Positions 18,309 to 27,439 of a stretch of 64,000 bases of DNA are shown here, piece by piece. How positions within the stretch are numbered: the stretch's first letter is position 1; each line of letters begins with the position of its first letter. The translations under genes and the position numbers were made by a program. Source of the stretch: G963677325 sp963677325 (lineage in GTDB: Bacteria; Bacteroidota; Bacteroidia; Bacteroidales; Prolixibacteraceae). The DNA lies in assembly GCA_963677325.2 (NCBI GenBank), contig CAXXGM010000002.1:1-64000 (forward strand), given 5' to 3'. Under the pieces are notes generated by a model. It was not told where the DNA came from, made no database searches, and worked only from the letters and a program-made list of their open reading frames with translations.

Positions 18309-21300
18309 ATGTCAAAAGAAAAGAAGTTTCTTACCTGTGATGGTAACTACGCGGCTTCCTACATCAGTTACATGTTTAGTGAAGTAGCCTGTATTTATCC
18401 TATCACCCCTTCCTCCACAATGGCAGAAGTGGTGGATGAATGGGCTGCCAATGGCAAAAAGAACATTTTTGGACAACCTCTCCGTCTGGCAGAAATGCAG
18501 AGCGAAGGTGGAGCTGCCGGTGCAGTTCATGGTTCTCTTCAATCGGGTTCCCTTACCACCACTTACACGGCATCGCAGGGTTTACTGCTGATGATACCAA
18601 ACATGTATAAAATTGCAGGTGAATTGCTGCCGGCCGTTTTTCACGTAAGCGCCCGTGCAGTAGCAAGTCATGCATTAAATATCTTCGGCGACCACAGTGA
18701 CATTTACGCTTGCCGTCAGACTGGATTTGCCATGCTGGCCTCCGGTTCCGTACAGGAAGTGATGGACCTCAGCGGTGTCTCCCACTTAGCAGCAATTAAA
18801 GGACGTGTTCCATTCGTGAATTTCTTCGATGGTTTCCGTACCTCCCATGAAATACAGAAAATTGAAGCCATTGATCAGAATGATCTCGCCGCTTTGATCG
18901 ATCAGTCCTCACTTAAGGCTTTCCGCGACAGGGCTTTGAATCCCGAACATCCTGTAACCCGCGGTACAGCTCAGAATCCCGATATTTTCTTCCAGGCAAG
19001 GGAAGCATCCAATAAATTTTACGATGCCGTTCCGGATATGGTAGAAGCTTACATGCAGGAAATTACCAAAATTACCGGCAGAGAGTATCACCCATTTACT
19101 TATTACGGAGCGCCCGATGCCGAAAATATCATCATTGCAATGGGTTCCATCACGGAAACAATCCGTGAAACAATCGACTACCTGAATGCACAGGGTAAAA
19201 AACTTGGATTGATCAACGTCCATTTGTATCGTCCGTTCTCAGTAAAATACCTCTTCAACATACTGCCTTCCACAGTGAAAAGGATAGCAGTGCTTGACAG
19301 GACAAAAGAACCCGGAGCTAACGGCGAACCATTGTATCTTGACATTCGCGATGCCTTCTACAACAGGGCAAATGCTCCTGTAATTGTTGGCGGACGCTAC
19401 GGACTTGGTTCCAAGGACGTAACTCCTTCACAGATCATTGCCGTCTACAAGAATCTTGAAATGAACGAACCGAAAAATAATTTTACAATCGGAATTGAAG
19501 ATGATGTAACTTTCCATTCTCTTCCGCTTTTGCCCGAAGTAAAAGTTTCTCCAAATGATATATTCGAAGCTAAATTCTACGGTTTGGGGTCTGACGGAAC
19601 AGTGGGTGCCAATAAAAATTCAATTAAAATAATCGGTGCCGCTACCAATAAATACTGCCAGGCTTATTTTGCTTATGATTCAAAAAAGTCAGGTGGATTT
19701 ACTGCTTCACATTTGCGTTTTGGCGACAGCCTGATCCGTTCTACTTACCTGATTACGACTCCCGACTTTGTAGCATGCCACGTACAGCAATACATTTATC
19801 TATATGAAGTACTCAAGGGCCTGAAAAAAGGTGGTTCATTCCTGTTGAACACCATCTGGGATCCGGAAGAAGTAAAACTTCGCCTGCCCGACAGCATGAA
19901 GAAATATCTGGCTGAAAACAACATTAATTTCTACATCATCAACGGTACCAAACTGGCTGTGGATCTTGGAATGGGCAACCGTACCAATACCATCATGCAG
20001 TCAGCCTTCTTCAAAATCACAGGCGTGATTCCTTATGAAGTGGCCGTTGATCAGATGAAAAAGGCCATTGTAAAATCATATGGCAAGAAAGGTGAATCAA
20101 TCGTCAACATGAATTTTGCTGCAGTGGATGCTGGTGGAAATAATGTTCAAAAGATTGATGTTCCGGCTGAATGGGCTGCCTTGAAGATAGAACAAGACGG
20201 AGAAACCAGTGAAAGACCTGCATTCATCAAAAACATAGTCGACGTTATGAATGCCCAGAGAGGTGACAGTCTTCCTGTTTCCACTTTCAACGGAATCGAA
20301 GACGGAACCTTTTTCCAGGGAACCGCGGCGTTCGAAAAACGTGGTATTGCCGTAGATGTTCCTGAATGGCAGCCTGAAAACTGTATTCAATGTAACCAGT
20401 GTTCTTATGTTTGCCCTCACGCTGCGATCCGTCCTTTCCTGATCAATGAAACAGAATTAGCCGGAGTACCCGAAGGCACTGCGACCATCAAAACCAATGG
20501 AAAGCAATTTGCAGGACTTCAGTTCCGCATCCAGGTAGCTCCTCTCGATTGTACCGGCTGTAGCAATTGCGCCGATGTTTGCCCTGCCAAGGAAAAAGCT
20601 CTTATCATGAAACCTTTGGAAACTCAGCAGGCTGAAATTGCCAGATGGGATTATATGTCCAAAAAAGTGACTTATAAGGATAAACTGGTAGAAAAAGACA
20701 AGACAATAAAAAATACCCAGTTTGCTCAACCGCTGTTCGAGTTCTCGGGCGCATGTGCCGGTTGCGGTGAAACGCCTTACATTAAACTCATTACCCAGCT
20801 TTACGGCGAGCGGATGATGGTGGCCAATGCAACAGGCTGTTCCTCCATCTACGGCGGTTCAGCTCCTTCAACTCCTTACTGCACCAATGACGAGAGCGGC
20901 AGGGGTCCTGCCTGGTCAAACTCTCTGTTTGAAGACAATGCTGAATATGGATTTGGTATGGCAGAAGGCGTTGCTTCATCTCGCGACCGTCTGACAGCCA
21001 TCATGAAGGAAGCTTTACAAAATGGCGTTTCAGAAGCCGAAAAAGAAGCCTTCACCGAATGGATCGAGGGCCGTGATGTGGCAGCCAGCTCAGAAGCGGC
21101 TACAGCTAAAGTTCTTGAAGCTATCAAAGAAAACAACAGTACCTATGCACAGGAAATCCTTTCACTCAAACAATACCTCATCAAAAAATCGATCTGGGTC
21201 TTCGGCGGTGACGGATGGGCTTATGACATCGGTTATGGTGGATTAGATCACGTGCTGGCTTCAGGGAAAGACATCAACATCCTGGTACTGGATACAGAAG

Positions 21301-21866
21301 TATATTCCAATACAGGTGGTCAGGCGTCCAAATCAACTCCTGTTGGAGCGGTAGCCAAATTCGCTGCTGCAGGCAAGAGAGTACGGAAGAAGGATCTTGG
21401 GGCAATTGCCATGACATACGGTTATGTTTATGTGGCACAGGTCGCTATGGGCGCCAACCAGTCACAATACCTGAAAGTCCTTCGCGAAGCCGAAGCCTAT
21501 CCAGGACCATCCCTTATTATTGCCTATGCACCTTGTATTTCTCACGGATTAAAATCCATGGGACGAACACAGGAAGAAGAAAAAAGGGCAGTGGAAAGCG
21601 GATATTGGCATCTTTTCCGTTTCAACCCGATGTTGGAAACCGAAGGGAAGAATCCATTCCAGCTCGACTCCAAAGAGCCTGACTGGAGCAAGTTCCAGGA
21701 ATTCCTTAACGGGGAAGTGCGTTACACGGCGCTCAAAAAATCATTCCCTGCCGAAGCCGGACAACTCTTTAAGGCTGCAGAGGAAAATGCCAAGTGGAGA
21801 TACCGCTCCTACCAGCGTATGGCTTCCATGAACTGGGAGGTTCCCGCTGAAAATACTCAGGAATAA
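18309..21866 (+). CDS. nifJ: pyruvate:ferredoxin (flavodoxin) oxidoreductase
   Basis: Oxidises pyruvate to acetyl-CoA and carbon dioxide, reducing ferredoxin; a hallmark of anaerobic metabolism. One 1185-residue chain carries all domains: domain I (CIYPITPSSTMAEVVDEWA), domain II, the gamma part, a 2x4Fe4S ferredoxin domain (CIQCNQCSYVCPHAAIRP and CTGCSNCADVCPAKEK around residues 690-760), and the thiamine-pyrophosphate domain with CAGCGETPYIKL and GGDGWAYDIGYGGLDHVLAS. The C-terminal part has the cysteine of the proximal cluster (APCISHGLKS). Length and order are normal. It ends at a strong terminator. Confidence 0.97.
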   Translation: MSKEKKFLTCDGNYAASYISYMFSEVACIYPITPSSTMAEVVDEWAANGKKNIFGQPLRLAEMQSEGGAAGAVHGSLQSGSLTTTYTASQGLLLMIPNMYKIAGELLPAVFHVSARAVASHALNIFGDHSDIYACRQTGFAMLASGSVQEVMDLSGVSHLAAIKGRVPFVNFFDGFRTSHEIQKIEAIDQNDLAALIDQSSLKAFRDRALNPEHPVTRGTAQNPDIFFQAREASNKFYDAVPDMVEAYMQEITKITGREYHPFTYYGAPDAENIIIAMGSITETIRETIDYLNAQGKKLGLINVHLYRPFSVKYLFNILPSTVKRIAVLDRTKEPGANGEPLYLDIRDAFYNRANAPVIVGGRYGLGSKDVTPSQIIAVYKNLEMNEPKNNFTIGIEDDVTFHSLPLLPEVKVSPNDIFEAKFYGLGSDGTVGANKNSIKIIGAATNKYCQAYFAYDSKKSGGFTASHLRFGDSLIRSTYLITTPDFVACHVQQYIYLYEVLKGLKKGGSFLLNTIWDPEEVKLRLPDSMKKYLAENNINFYIINGTKLAVDLGMGNRTNTIMQSAFFKITGVIPYEVAVDQMKKAIVKSYGKKGESIVNMNFAAVDAGGNNVQKIDVPAEWAALKIEQDGETSERPAFIKNIVDVMNAQRGDSLPVSTFNGIEDGTFFQGTAAFEKRGIAVDVPEWQPENCIQCNQCSYVCPHAAIRPFLINETELAGVPEGTATIKTNGKQFAGLQFRIQVAPLDCTGCSNCADVCPAKEKALIMKPLETQQAEIARWDYMSKKVTYKDKLVEKDKTIKNTQFAQPLFEFSGACAGCGETPYIKLITQLYGERMMVANATGCSSIYGGSAPSTPYCTNDESGRGPAWSNSLFEDNAEYGFGMAEGVASSRDRLTAIMKEALQNGVSEAEKEAFTEWIEGRDVAASSEAATAKVLEAIKENNSTYAQEILSLKQYLIKKSIWVFGGDGWAYDIGYGGLDHVLASGKDINILVLDTEVYSNTGGQASKSTPVGAVAKFAAAGKRVRKKDLGAIAMTYGYVYVAQVAMGANQSQYLKVLREAEAYPGPSLIIAYAPCISHGLKSMGRTQEEEKRAVESGYWHLFRFNPMLETEGKNPFQLDSKEPDWSKFQEFLNGEVRYTALKKSFPAEAGQLFKAAEENAKWRYRSYQRMASMNWEVPAENTQE

Positions 21867-21883
21867 ATCATATCCTTACAATA

Positions 21884-21918
21884 AGAAAACGGCAGCTAAA
21901 AATTAGCTGCCGTTTTCT
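21884..21918 (+). terminator. strong Rho-independent terminator after nifJ
   Basis: A perfect 16-bp stem, AGAAAACGGCAGCTAA with TTAGCTGCCGTTTTCT, has a loop of only 3 bases and is followed by TTT. It starts 18 bases after the stop codon. The symmetry makes it usable from both strands. Confidence 0.92.
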
Positions 21919-21922
21919 TTTC

Positions 21923-22052
21923 ATTGGCTGGGCCATCTTTGAGCCGTACCCGACCCGATGTTTGTTCGCTCTTTGTTCGCTCTTCCTTCGCATAGATACG
22001 AACAATGAGCGAACAAACACTGGAGAAGGACGGGGCAATCAATGGCCCCAAT
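21923..22052. repeat. 11-bp-phased inverted repeat element, copy 2
   Basis: Outer arms attggctgggccat (21923-21936) and atggccccaat (22042-22052) are inverted. Inside, left units tttgttcgctc, tttgttcgctc and ttccttcgcat (21961-21993) face right units cgaacaatgag and cgaacaaacac (21999-22020), all in 11-bp steps. The element lies between the nifJ terminator and the end of the SDR gene. It is about 130 bases, almost the same length as copy 3 at 37426-37556. Confidence 0.75.
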
Positions 22053-22085
22053 AAGAATTTGTTTGGTGAAAAAGGTGTTTGGGAA

Positions 22086-22850
22086 TTATAAACAAGCCTG
22101 CCAGCCGCCATCCACGTAAATGGTATGGCCATTGACATAAGAGGCTGCATCGGAAGCAAGGTAAATGGCCGCTCCAACCAGTTCCTCCGGCTTACCCCAG
22201 CGTTTGAGAGGAACTTCACTCTTAACCCATGAATCAAAGGTAGGGTCGTCCTGGAGAGGTTTGGTCAGATCAGTGGAAAAGTAACCAGGGCCAATGGCAT
22301 TGGTAAGGATATTGTATTTCCCCCACTCGGTGGCCATGGATTTGGTAAACATCTTCACCCCCCCTTTGGAAGCACAATAATTGGCAATGGTATTACGGGC
22401 AGCTTCTGCATTCAGAGAAGTAATATTAATGATACGGCCGTATTTCCGTTGAATCATGTATTTAGCTGCAGCTTGAGAAACAATAAAAACCGAATTCAGA
22501 TTTACATCAACTACTGCTCTCCAATCATTCAGAGACATCTGTTCAAGAGGAGCACGACGCTGAATACCGGCATTATTAACCAAAACCGAAATTGGGCCAA
22601 CCTTCTCTTCTATAAGAGCAATATTTTTTATTACCTCAGCTTCATTTGTAACATCAAAGACATAACCGGAAACCCTTCCGCCGGTTTTTTTCAGGACATC
22701 GACTGAAGCTTTTAAAGTCTCTTCAGAAGTCCCGTTCAGAACAACCGTAGCTCCGGCTTCACAGAAACCTTTTGCAATAGCAAATCCTAAACCACGACTT
22801 GATCCGGTAATAAGGACTATCCTTCCTTCAATGTCAAATATTGATTTCAT
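22086..22850 (-). CDS. SDR-family oxidoreductase, gluconate 5-dehydrogenase-like
   Basis: A classical short-chain dehydrogenase of 254 residues: cofactor loop TGSSRGLGFAIAKGF, NNAGIQRRAPLEQM, catalytic Ser in INITSLNAEA, and the Tyr-Lys pair in ANYCASKGGVKMF. The NNAGIQRRAPLE stretch and the C-terminal WGKPEELVGAAIYLASDA are close to gluconate 5-dehydrogenases and 2-deoxy-D-gluconate 3-dehydrogenases, so a sugar-acid substrate is likely, but the exact one cannot be read. The gene stands alone; no sugar-acid pathway genes are next to it. The arrangement is convergent with nifJ. Confidence 0.88.
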   Translation of the reverse strand: MKSIFDIEGRIVLITGSSRGLGFAIAKGFCEAGATVVLNGTSEETLKASVDVLKKTGGRVSGYVFDVTNEAEVIKNIALIEEKVGPISVLVNNAGIQRRAPLEQMSLNDWRAVVDVNLNSVFIVSQAAAKYMIQRKYGRIINITSLNAEAARNTIANYCASKGGVKMFTKSMATEWGKYNILTNAIGPGYFSTDLTKPLQDDPTFDSWVKSEVPLKRWGKPEELVGAAIYLASDAASYVNGHTIYVDGGWQACL

Positions 22851-22966
22851 ATCTGTTACGAATTTCCGTTAAGTTGGACCAAAGGTAGTTTGATTATATT
22901 TCCTGACCAAATCAGCAAGAGTTTCCCGTGAATAATTCTGTTAAATATAACATTAAGGAAACAGAT

Positions 22967-23245
22967 TTAAAAGTATATTGCCGCTCTACATAATGTTTCG
23001 ACCAGTAAATTAACCACATTAATCATCCCCATTCCAATTTCTATTTTTTTAAATTCTGCCAGTAAACAGGCCTTTATTTCTTTATGGTAAAGATTAATCA
23101 TTCCTCTAATCAATGGCAATCCCGGATTTAAAACTTTATCATCAATTGCATAGTGATACGATCTTCCCCGGTGATTCTCTAGGAACAGGGGAATGTGATC
23201 AATGACCCGAAGTACTTCATAGAAAAGTATTGGCTTCTCAGTCAA
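22967..23245 (-). pseudogene. fragment resembling aminotransferase class IV N-terminus
   Basis: The first 28 residues, MTEKPILFYEVLRVIDHIPL and FLENHRGR, look like the start of PabC/IlvE-type class IV aminotransferases, which open with an E-x-(I/L)-R-x-x-(D/G)-x-x-P-F-L-x-x-H pattern. The frame ends after 92 residues while the family needs about 270, and fewer than 120 bases remain before the SDR gene. The catalytic lysine region is therefore absent. Either this is a truncated remnant, or a small protein that only resembles the family. The remainder of the frame has no match I recognise. Confidence 0.4.
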
Positions 23246-23290
23246 TTTTGGTATATTAACAACGACCGTTTTTAATTTAATCCATAAAAT

Positions 23291-23869
23291 ATGGAGACAA
23301 AATTAATTATAAATCCAGAGCAGATAGCTCCTCCGTTTGCTTTCAATCCTCTGAAACATCATCTTGGATTTATCAGGGAACTGTTAAAAAGGACCGAGAT
23401 TGACCATCGTGAGCCGGAATTCTTTCTGCTGATCAATGGAATAGGGCCACAGCTGACTGATATTTATTTCGGAGATTATTCGGTGGAGCAACTCCTTGAA
23501 ATCATAAAAACAAAACTCATCCAATTAGCTTCATTTGAAAAGCCTTCCTATGGAAACTGGGTGGATAATTCGGGGAGACATTACAATTTTCTTGAGCTTC
23601 CGGATAAATCAAAGTGGACATTCCGGTTGGGAGAAAAGGAAGGCAGATACATTCATTTCCATCCAGCCCGATTGAGCAATTCATTCAGGATCAGGGGAAC
23701 GACTCTTCGTACAGCCATGGCCCTGAAAACAATCACCAAAGGAGATAAGGCTCTTTACAAGGATACAGCATTTATTAATAATATCCGGAAAAATTCGCTC
23801 GGATTATCTCCGATTAAAGATATTAAGAATTTTACAGCCATAAAGAAGATACTCGACTTATTGGAATAA
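23291..23869 (+). CDS. conserved hypothetical protein (192 aa)
   Basis: No family recognised. The protein is soluble, with mixed charge and no signal or membrane segment. It contains the stretch FLELPDKSKWTFRLGEKEGR followed by YIHFHPARLSNSFRIRGTTL, which is well formed and suggests a real gene. Codon use resembles the neighbours. It starts 45 bases from the oppositely oriented aminotransferase-like fragment, so the two probably share a promoter region. The direction is the same as the DUF4199 gene, but the RNA genes on the other strand lie between. Confidence 0.65.
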   Translation: METKLIINPEQIAPPFAFNPLKHHLGFIRELLKRTEIDHREPEFFLLINGIGPQLTDIYFGDYSVEQLLEIIKTKLIQLASFEKPSYGNWVDNSGRHYNFLELPDKSKWTFRLGEKEGRYIHFHPARLSNSFRIRGTTLRTAMALKTITKGDKALYKDTAFINNIRKNSLGLSPIKDIKNFTAIKKILDLLE

Positions 23870-23907
23870 GATCTTTGAAGGTAAGATGTTGAAGATTTTA
23901 ATAAGGG

Positions 23908-23990
23908 TGGGGAGAGCAGGATTCGAACCTACGAAGGCGTACGCCAGCAGATTTACAGTCTGCCCCAGTTGGCCACTTTGGTATCTCCCC
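23908..23990 (-). tRNA. tRNA-Tyr (GTA)
   Basis: On the minus strand the acceptor GGGGAGA pairs with TCTCCCC. The anticodon loop is CTGTAAA with GTA. The variable arm is long (class II), as expected for bacterial tRNA-Tyr, and the T-loop GGTTCGAATCC is intact. Length 83 nt. CCA is not encoded. Confidence 0.95.
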
Positions 23991-24073
23991 GGAAGATTTA
24001 AAGTTTCAAAGTTGAAAGGTTTAATGTTTCAATCTATGATTTTGAAACAACATAACCTTGAAACTTCAAGAAG

Positions 24074-24147
24074 AGCCGAATGTCAGATTCGAACTGACGA
24101 CCCCGAGATTACAAATCACGTGCTCTGGCCAACTGAGCTAATTCGGC
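24074..24147 (-). tRNA. tRNA-Thr (TGT)
   Basis: Minus strand: acceptor GCCGAAT pairs with ATTCGGC, discriminator T. The anticodon loop TTTGTAA gives TGT. The D-loop (AGCTCAGTTGG) and T-arm (CAGTTCGAATCTG) are normal. The anticodon stem CGTGA/TCTCG contains one T-T mismatch at its centre. 74 nt, no encoded CCA. It is only a few bases upstream of, and on the same strand as, tRNA-Tyr and downstream of the SRP RNA. Confidence 0.93.
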
Positions 24148-24151
24148 AGGT

Positions 24152-24248
24152 GGGTAAGCTACCTGCATCGCACCGCTACGACCATTTACCCTTGCTACCT
24201 TCCGGTCCTGGGGGAGTTCAACAGGAGCTGGTCGTGCAGGACTTACCC
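24152..24248 (-). ncRNA. ffs: signal recognition particle RNA (4.5S type)
   Basis: On the minus strand GGGTAAGTCCTGCA pairs with the 3' end TGCAGGTAGCTTACCC. The apical part has the conserved symmetric loop and tetraloop context AGGACCGGAAGGTAGCAAGG, which is the Ffh-binding signature of bacterial small SRP RNA. Length about 97 nt, with ends uncertain by a few bases. It guides membrane proteins to the translocon. It lies directly before tRNA-Thr and may be co-transcribed with the tRNA pair. Confidence 0.9.
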
Positions 24249-24341
24249 GGCGCAAAAGTAACAAAATTACCTCGTCCTCCAAACAAAAAAAGAAGATAAT
24301 TAATACAAAAATCCGAACTTTCCGGAGGAGGATAATTTGAG

Positions 24342-24349
24342 TATATTTG
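24342..24349 (+). promoter_or_regulatory. -7-like box before the DUF4199 gene
   Basis: TATATTTG fits TAnnTTTG and lies 28 bases before the start codon. No TTTG box is seen at the ideal distance. Confidence 0.4.
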
Positions 24350-24377
24350 CTTTTTCTTTTTCAAAGGTTAGAGAGTA

Positions 24378-24872
24378 ATGAAAGAACAAAGTAGTACCAC
24401 AATCAAGGCAGCAATGAATTACGGATTATATCTGGGGGTTGCTCTTGTAATAACTTCCTTAATATTTTATTTGGTAGGGAAACTTTTCTCCCCGTTAAAT
24501 TCTTTCATTTCATTTCTTCTCACCATTATGTTTCTTTCATGGGCTATATTGACTTTTCGCGAATCAAAGGGAGACGAAGGTTTATCGTTCGGGACTGCCT
24601 TGGAGTTTGGGACATGGCTCTCATTTTTTGCTTCGCTGATCTTTGCTTTTTTTACATACGTCCTCTATAATGTAGTGGATCACAAATTAATATTCCAGTT
24701 GATTACTCTACTGAAGGAGAATAAGTTTGTCGTGAATGAAAAATATTTAACCCCGATGACTTACTCTCTTTCTCAGATCTTTAACTGGACATTATGGGGG
24801 TTTTTCTTTTCACTGATTCTTTCAATATTTCACCGGAGAAAACCTACCAATCCTTTTCATGAGATTGAATAA
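24378..24872 (+). CDS. DUF4199 membrane protein
   Basis: A 164-residue protein with four hydrophobic segments (about residues 15-33, 40-60, 72-97 and 132-150). The sequence AAMNYGLYLGVALVITSLIF at the start and the ISFLLTIMFLSWAILTFRES repeat-like second helix pair are typical of DUF4199, a family almost confined to Bacteroidota. Function unknown. It is 18 bases upstream of a family 2 glycosyltransferase on the same strand. That pairing is common in the phylum and suggests joint expression. Confidence 0.85.
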   Translation: MKEQSSTTIKAAMNYGLYLGVALVITSLIFYLVGKLFSPLNSFISFLLTIMFLSWAILTFRESKGDEGLSFGTALEFGTWLSFFASLIFAFFTYVLYNVVDHKLIFQLITLLKENKFVVNEKYLTPMTYSLSQIFNWTLWGFFFSLILSIFHRRKPTNPFHEIE

Positions 24873-24890
24873 AAAATTAAAGAACATTCA

Positions 24891-25844
24891 ATGGATATTT
24901 CAGTCGTAATTCCTGTTTACAACGAAGTCGAATCTCTGCCGGAGCTTTATCCCTGGATTTTAAGGGTTATGAAGGAAAATAGATTTACATACGAGATTTT
25001 ATTCGTTGATGATGGAAGCAATGATAGTTCCTGGAACTGGATCGAAAAGACTGCTGCTGCGGATCAGAATGTAAAGGGGATCCGTTTCAGGAGAAATTAT
25101 GGCAAATCAGCTGTGCTGCACACCGGATTTGAAGAAGCGAAAGGGGATGTAGTGATTACCATGGATTCCGACCTCCAGGATAGTCCCGATGAAATTCCAG
25201 CCCTTTACAGGAAAATAAAAGAGGAGGATTATGATCTTGTTTCAGGATGGAAGAGGAAAAGATACGATCCGCTTTCAAAAACGCTCCCCAGTAAGCTCTA
25301 CAATTCGACAGCCAGTCTGGTGACCGGAATAAAGCTCCATGATTTCAACTGTGGTTTAAAGGCTTATAAGCATGAGGTGGTTAAGAGCATCGAAGTTTAC
25401 GGGGAAATGCATCGTTACATACCGTATATTGCAAAACAAGCTGGGTTTTCCCGAATTGGTGAAATGGAGGTGAAACATCAGGCAAGAAAATACGGGGTGA
25501 CAAAATTCGGGCTGAGCCGGTTTGTTTACGGATATCTGGATCTAATGTCCATCTATTTTATTTCCAGATTCGGCAAACGTCCGATGCATTTGTTTGGAAC
25601 ATTGGGTTCATTGATGTTTTTGCTTGGATTATTATCAGCAGCATGGCTTGGCGCTTATAAGTTGTATAACATGAATCACGGAATACTGGTTGAACGCGTG
25701 ACTCAAAGCCCTTATTTCTACCTTGCTTTGACATTGATGATCCTTGGAACTCAGTTATTTTTGGCTGGATTTCTTGGTGAACTTATTTCACGCAGTTCAG
25801 TTGAAAGGAATTTCTACCAGATCGACAAAAGAATTAATCTTTAG
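24891..25844 (+). CDS. family 2 glycosyltransferase, dolichyl-phosphate mannose synthase / GtrB type
   Basis: Transfers a sugar from a nucleotide donor to a lipid phosphate, probably undecaprenyl phosphate. GT-A fold at residues 1-220: ISVVIPVYNEVESLPELYP, VDDGSNDSSW, the metal-binding MDSDLQDSPDEIP and KAYKHEVVKSI. Two membrane helices at the C terminus (about 235-257 and 270-296) are those of GtrB-like enzymes. 317 residues, normal. It is preceded by DUF4199 in the same direction. The donor sugar cannot be told from sequence. Confidence 0.9.
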   Translation: MDISVVIPVYNEVESLPELYPWILRVMKENRFTYEILFVDDGSNDSSWNWIEKTAAADQNVKGIRFRRNYGKSAVLHTGFEEAKGDVVITMDSDLQDSPDEIPALYRKIKEEDYDLVSGWKRKRYDPLSKTLPSKLYNSTASLVTGIKLHDFNCGLKAYKHEVVKSIEVYGEMHRYIPYIAKQAGFSRIGEMEVKHQARKYGVTKFGLSRFVYGYLDLMSIYFISRFGKRPMHLFGTLGSLMFLLGLLSAAWLGAYKLYNMNHGILVERVTQSPYFYLALTLMILGTQLFLAGFLGELISRSSVERNFYQIDKRINL

Positions 25845-25957
25845 AAGATAAAAAATAACAAATCGGGTCCGGTTTTTGTGGCAATTATACAGAGGAAGGA
25901 TTCTCAGGTAGAATATTCATTTCGCTAACTTTTAAATTTGTTCAATTATTCTCTCTT

Positions 25958-26497
25958 ATGGATCAGATTGATAAGGAAAAATACACAGAAGTTGGCTTTA
26001 TACAAAAACCTCATGGACTGAGGGGCGAAGTAATTGTAATTTTTGATAACCGGTTTGAAGCGATCTTTGAATCATTTGAAAATTATTTTATTGAAATAGA
26101 CGGAGGCCTGGTTCCTCTTTTCGTGAGTGAAGATGGAATAAAGTACAGGAACAATGAAAGCATGATCATCAAATTTGATTACATCGAAAGCCAGGAAAAG
26201 GCAAAGGAGATTTCCGGATGCAAAATCTTTATTTCAAATGATGATCTGATAGAAAACGATTCGTCTGAGGCCGACAACAGTTTAATCGGAATGAAGGTGA
26301 TAGACGAGAAATCAGGTGAACTGGGTGTCATTGTTGCACTGGATGATTTTTCAGGAAATATCGTAATTGCAGTAGCACATCCAAGATCTGAAATTCTGAT
26401 TCCTCTTTCTGACCAGATTATTCGTAAGATTGACAAAAAGAACAATCGTCTATTCCTTGACTGTCCTGAAGGTCTTATCGACATTTATCTTGAATAA
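25958..26497 (+). CDS. rimM: ribosome maturation factor RimM
   Basis: Assists assembly of the 30S head by binding ribosomal protein S19. The N-terminal RimM barrel begins EVGFIQKPHGLRGEVIVIF, and the C-terminal PRC-barrel part contains LIGMKVIDEKSGELGVIVAL and ILIPLSDQIIRKID. 179 residues, normal length. In many bacteria it lies with rpsP and trmD; here it is alone, followed by a DUF2807 gene in the same direction, 65 bases later. Confidence 0.93.
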   Translation: MDQIDKEKYTEVGFIQKPHGLRGEVIVIFDNRFEAIFESFENYFIEIDGGLVPLFVSEDGIKYRNNESMIIKFDYIESQEKAKEISGCKIFISNDDLIENDSSEADNSLIGMKVIDEKSGELGVIVALDDFSGNIVIAVAHPRSEILIPLSDQIIRKIDKKNNRLFLDCPEGLIDIYLE

Positions 26498-26562
26498 AGA
26501 AATTCTGATGCAACTTTCAGAATCATTTTTCGTCTTTAGAAAAAATCTTCAAATTATCCGAT

Positions 26563-27270
26563 ATGAAAACAAGAATTACAGCCTTTATCTTCTTCCTGCT
26601 TATCACAGGAAATCAATTACTTTTTGCACAAAAGAGTGAAGATCGAAAATTATCAGCCTTCACAGAGATTACTTTAAAAATAAGTGGTAATGTACATCTC
26701 TCTCAGGGCAATAATCAGTCAGTGAGTATAAAAGCCGATCAAAGCACATTGGATAAACTCATTACCGAAGTAAAGGATAGAAAATTGGTGATTCGTTTTA
26801 AAACGGAATCCTTCTTCAGCAGCAGTTGGAAACCAGGACCTATCGAAATCTTTATCACAATTCCACAAATAGATAAATTATCTGTCTTAGGTTCAGGTTC
26901 AATTATTGCAAAAGATTTGATTGAATCCCATATTCTTGATTTGACCTTAAGCGGAAGCGGGGATATCAATCTTGCTGATATTAAAACTGTTAAAATATCT
27001 ACACTTCTTTCAGGATCAGGTAATATCACTCTGACAGGAAAACAAACAGCATCTGAATTTAAAGTGATCTTATCGGGATCAGGCAATGTCAAAGCAACAG
27101 ATTTTAATGCAAATGATGTAAATATAAAAGTACTCGGATCAGGAAATTGCTGGGTTACTGCAAATAAAAATCTTACTGCAAGGATCGCCGGATCAGGGAA
27201 TATCTTCTACCACGGGAATCCCGCAATTGATAAAAACACAACAGGCTCCGGACAGGTAAAAGCTGAATAA
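26563..27270 (+). CDS. DUF2807 (head GIN domain) secreted protein
   Basis: A signal peptide (MKTRITAFIFFLLITGNQLL) is followed by a right-handed beta-helix-like DUF2807 domain rich in LSGSGNI-type repeats spaced about 20 residues apart (VLGSGSI, LSGSGDI, LSGSGNIT, LSGSGNVK, VLGSGNC, IAGSGNI). Such proteins are abundant in Bacteroidota and are thought to be cell-surface or periplasmic adhesin-like autotransport-independent proteins, but no role is proven. 235 residues. It ends at a clear terminator, so it closes the rimM transcript. Confidence 0.88.
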   Translation: MKTRITAFIFFLLITGNQLLFAQKSEDRKLSAFTEITLKISGNVHLSQGNNQSVSIKADQSTLDKLITEVKDRKLVIRFKTESFFSSSWKPGPIEIFITIPQIDKLSVLGSGSIIAKDLIESHILDLTLSGSGDINLADIKTVKISTLLSGSGNITLTGKQTASEFKVILSGSGNVKATDFNANDVNIKVLGSGNCWVTANKNLTARIAGSGNIFYHGNPAIDKNTTGSGQVKAE

Positions 27271-27288
27271 TCCGAAATAAATGACATT

Positions 27289-27332
27289 AAAAAAGGAATC
27301 ATAAAAAGTTTTACTCTCTTGATTCCTTTTTT
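27289..27332 (+). terminator. Rho-independent terminator after the DUF2807 gene
   Basis: Stem AAAAAGGAATC with GATTCCTTTTT around a loop of about 20 bases, ending in a T run. It starts 19 bases after the stop codon. The inverted symmetry may also serve tsaC on the other strand. Confidence 0.8.
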
Positions 27333-27439
27333 TATTATCTAAGATTATTATTTTTACCTCGGTGGGATAGGATTTATTTTTTCTCGATTTAAAAGAAAAT
27401 TCCTCGTATGAACTGCTTTTCTTCTGTTTTTCGGCCGCT

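Noticed and set aside
23886..24299. An open frame of 137 codons across the RNA genes
   Set aside because: It reads through tRNA-Tyr, tRNA-Thr and SRP RNA, all on the other strand; not a protein gene.
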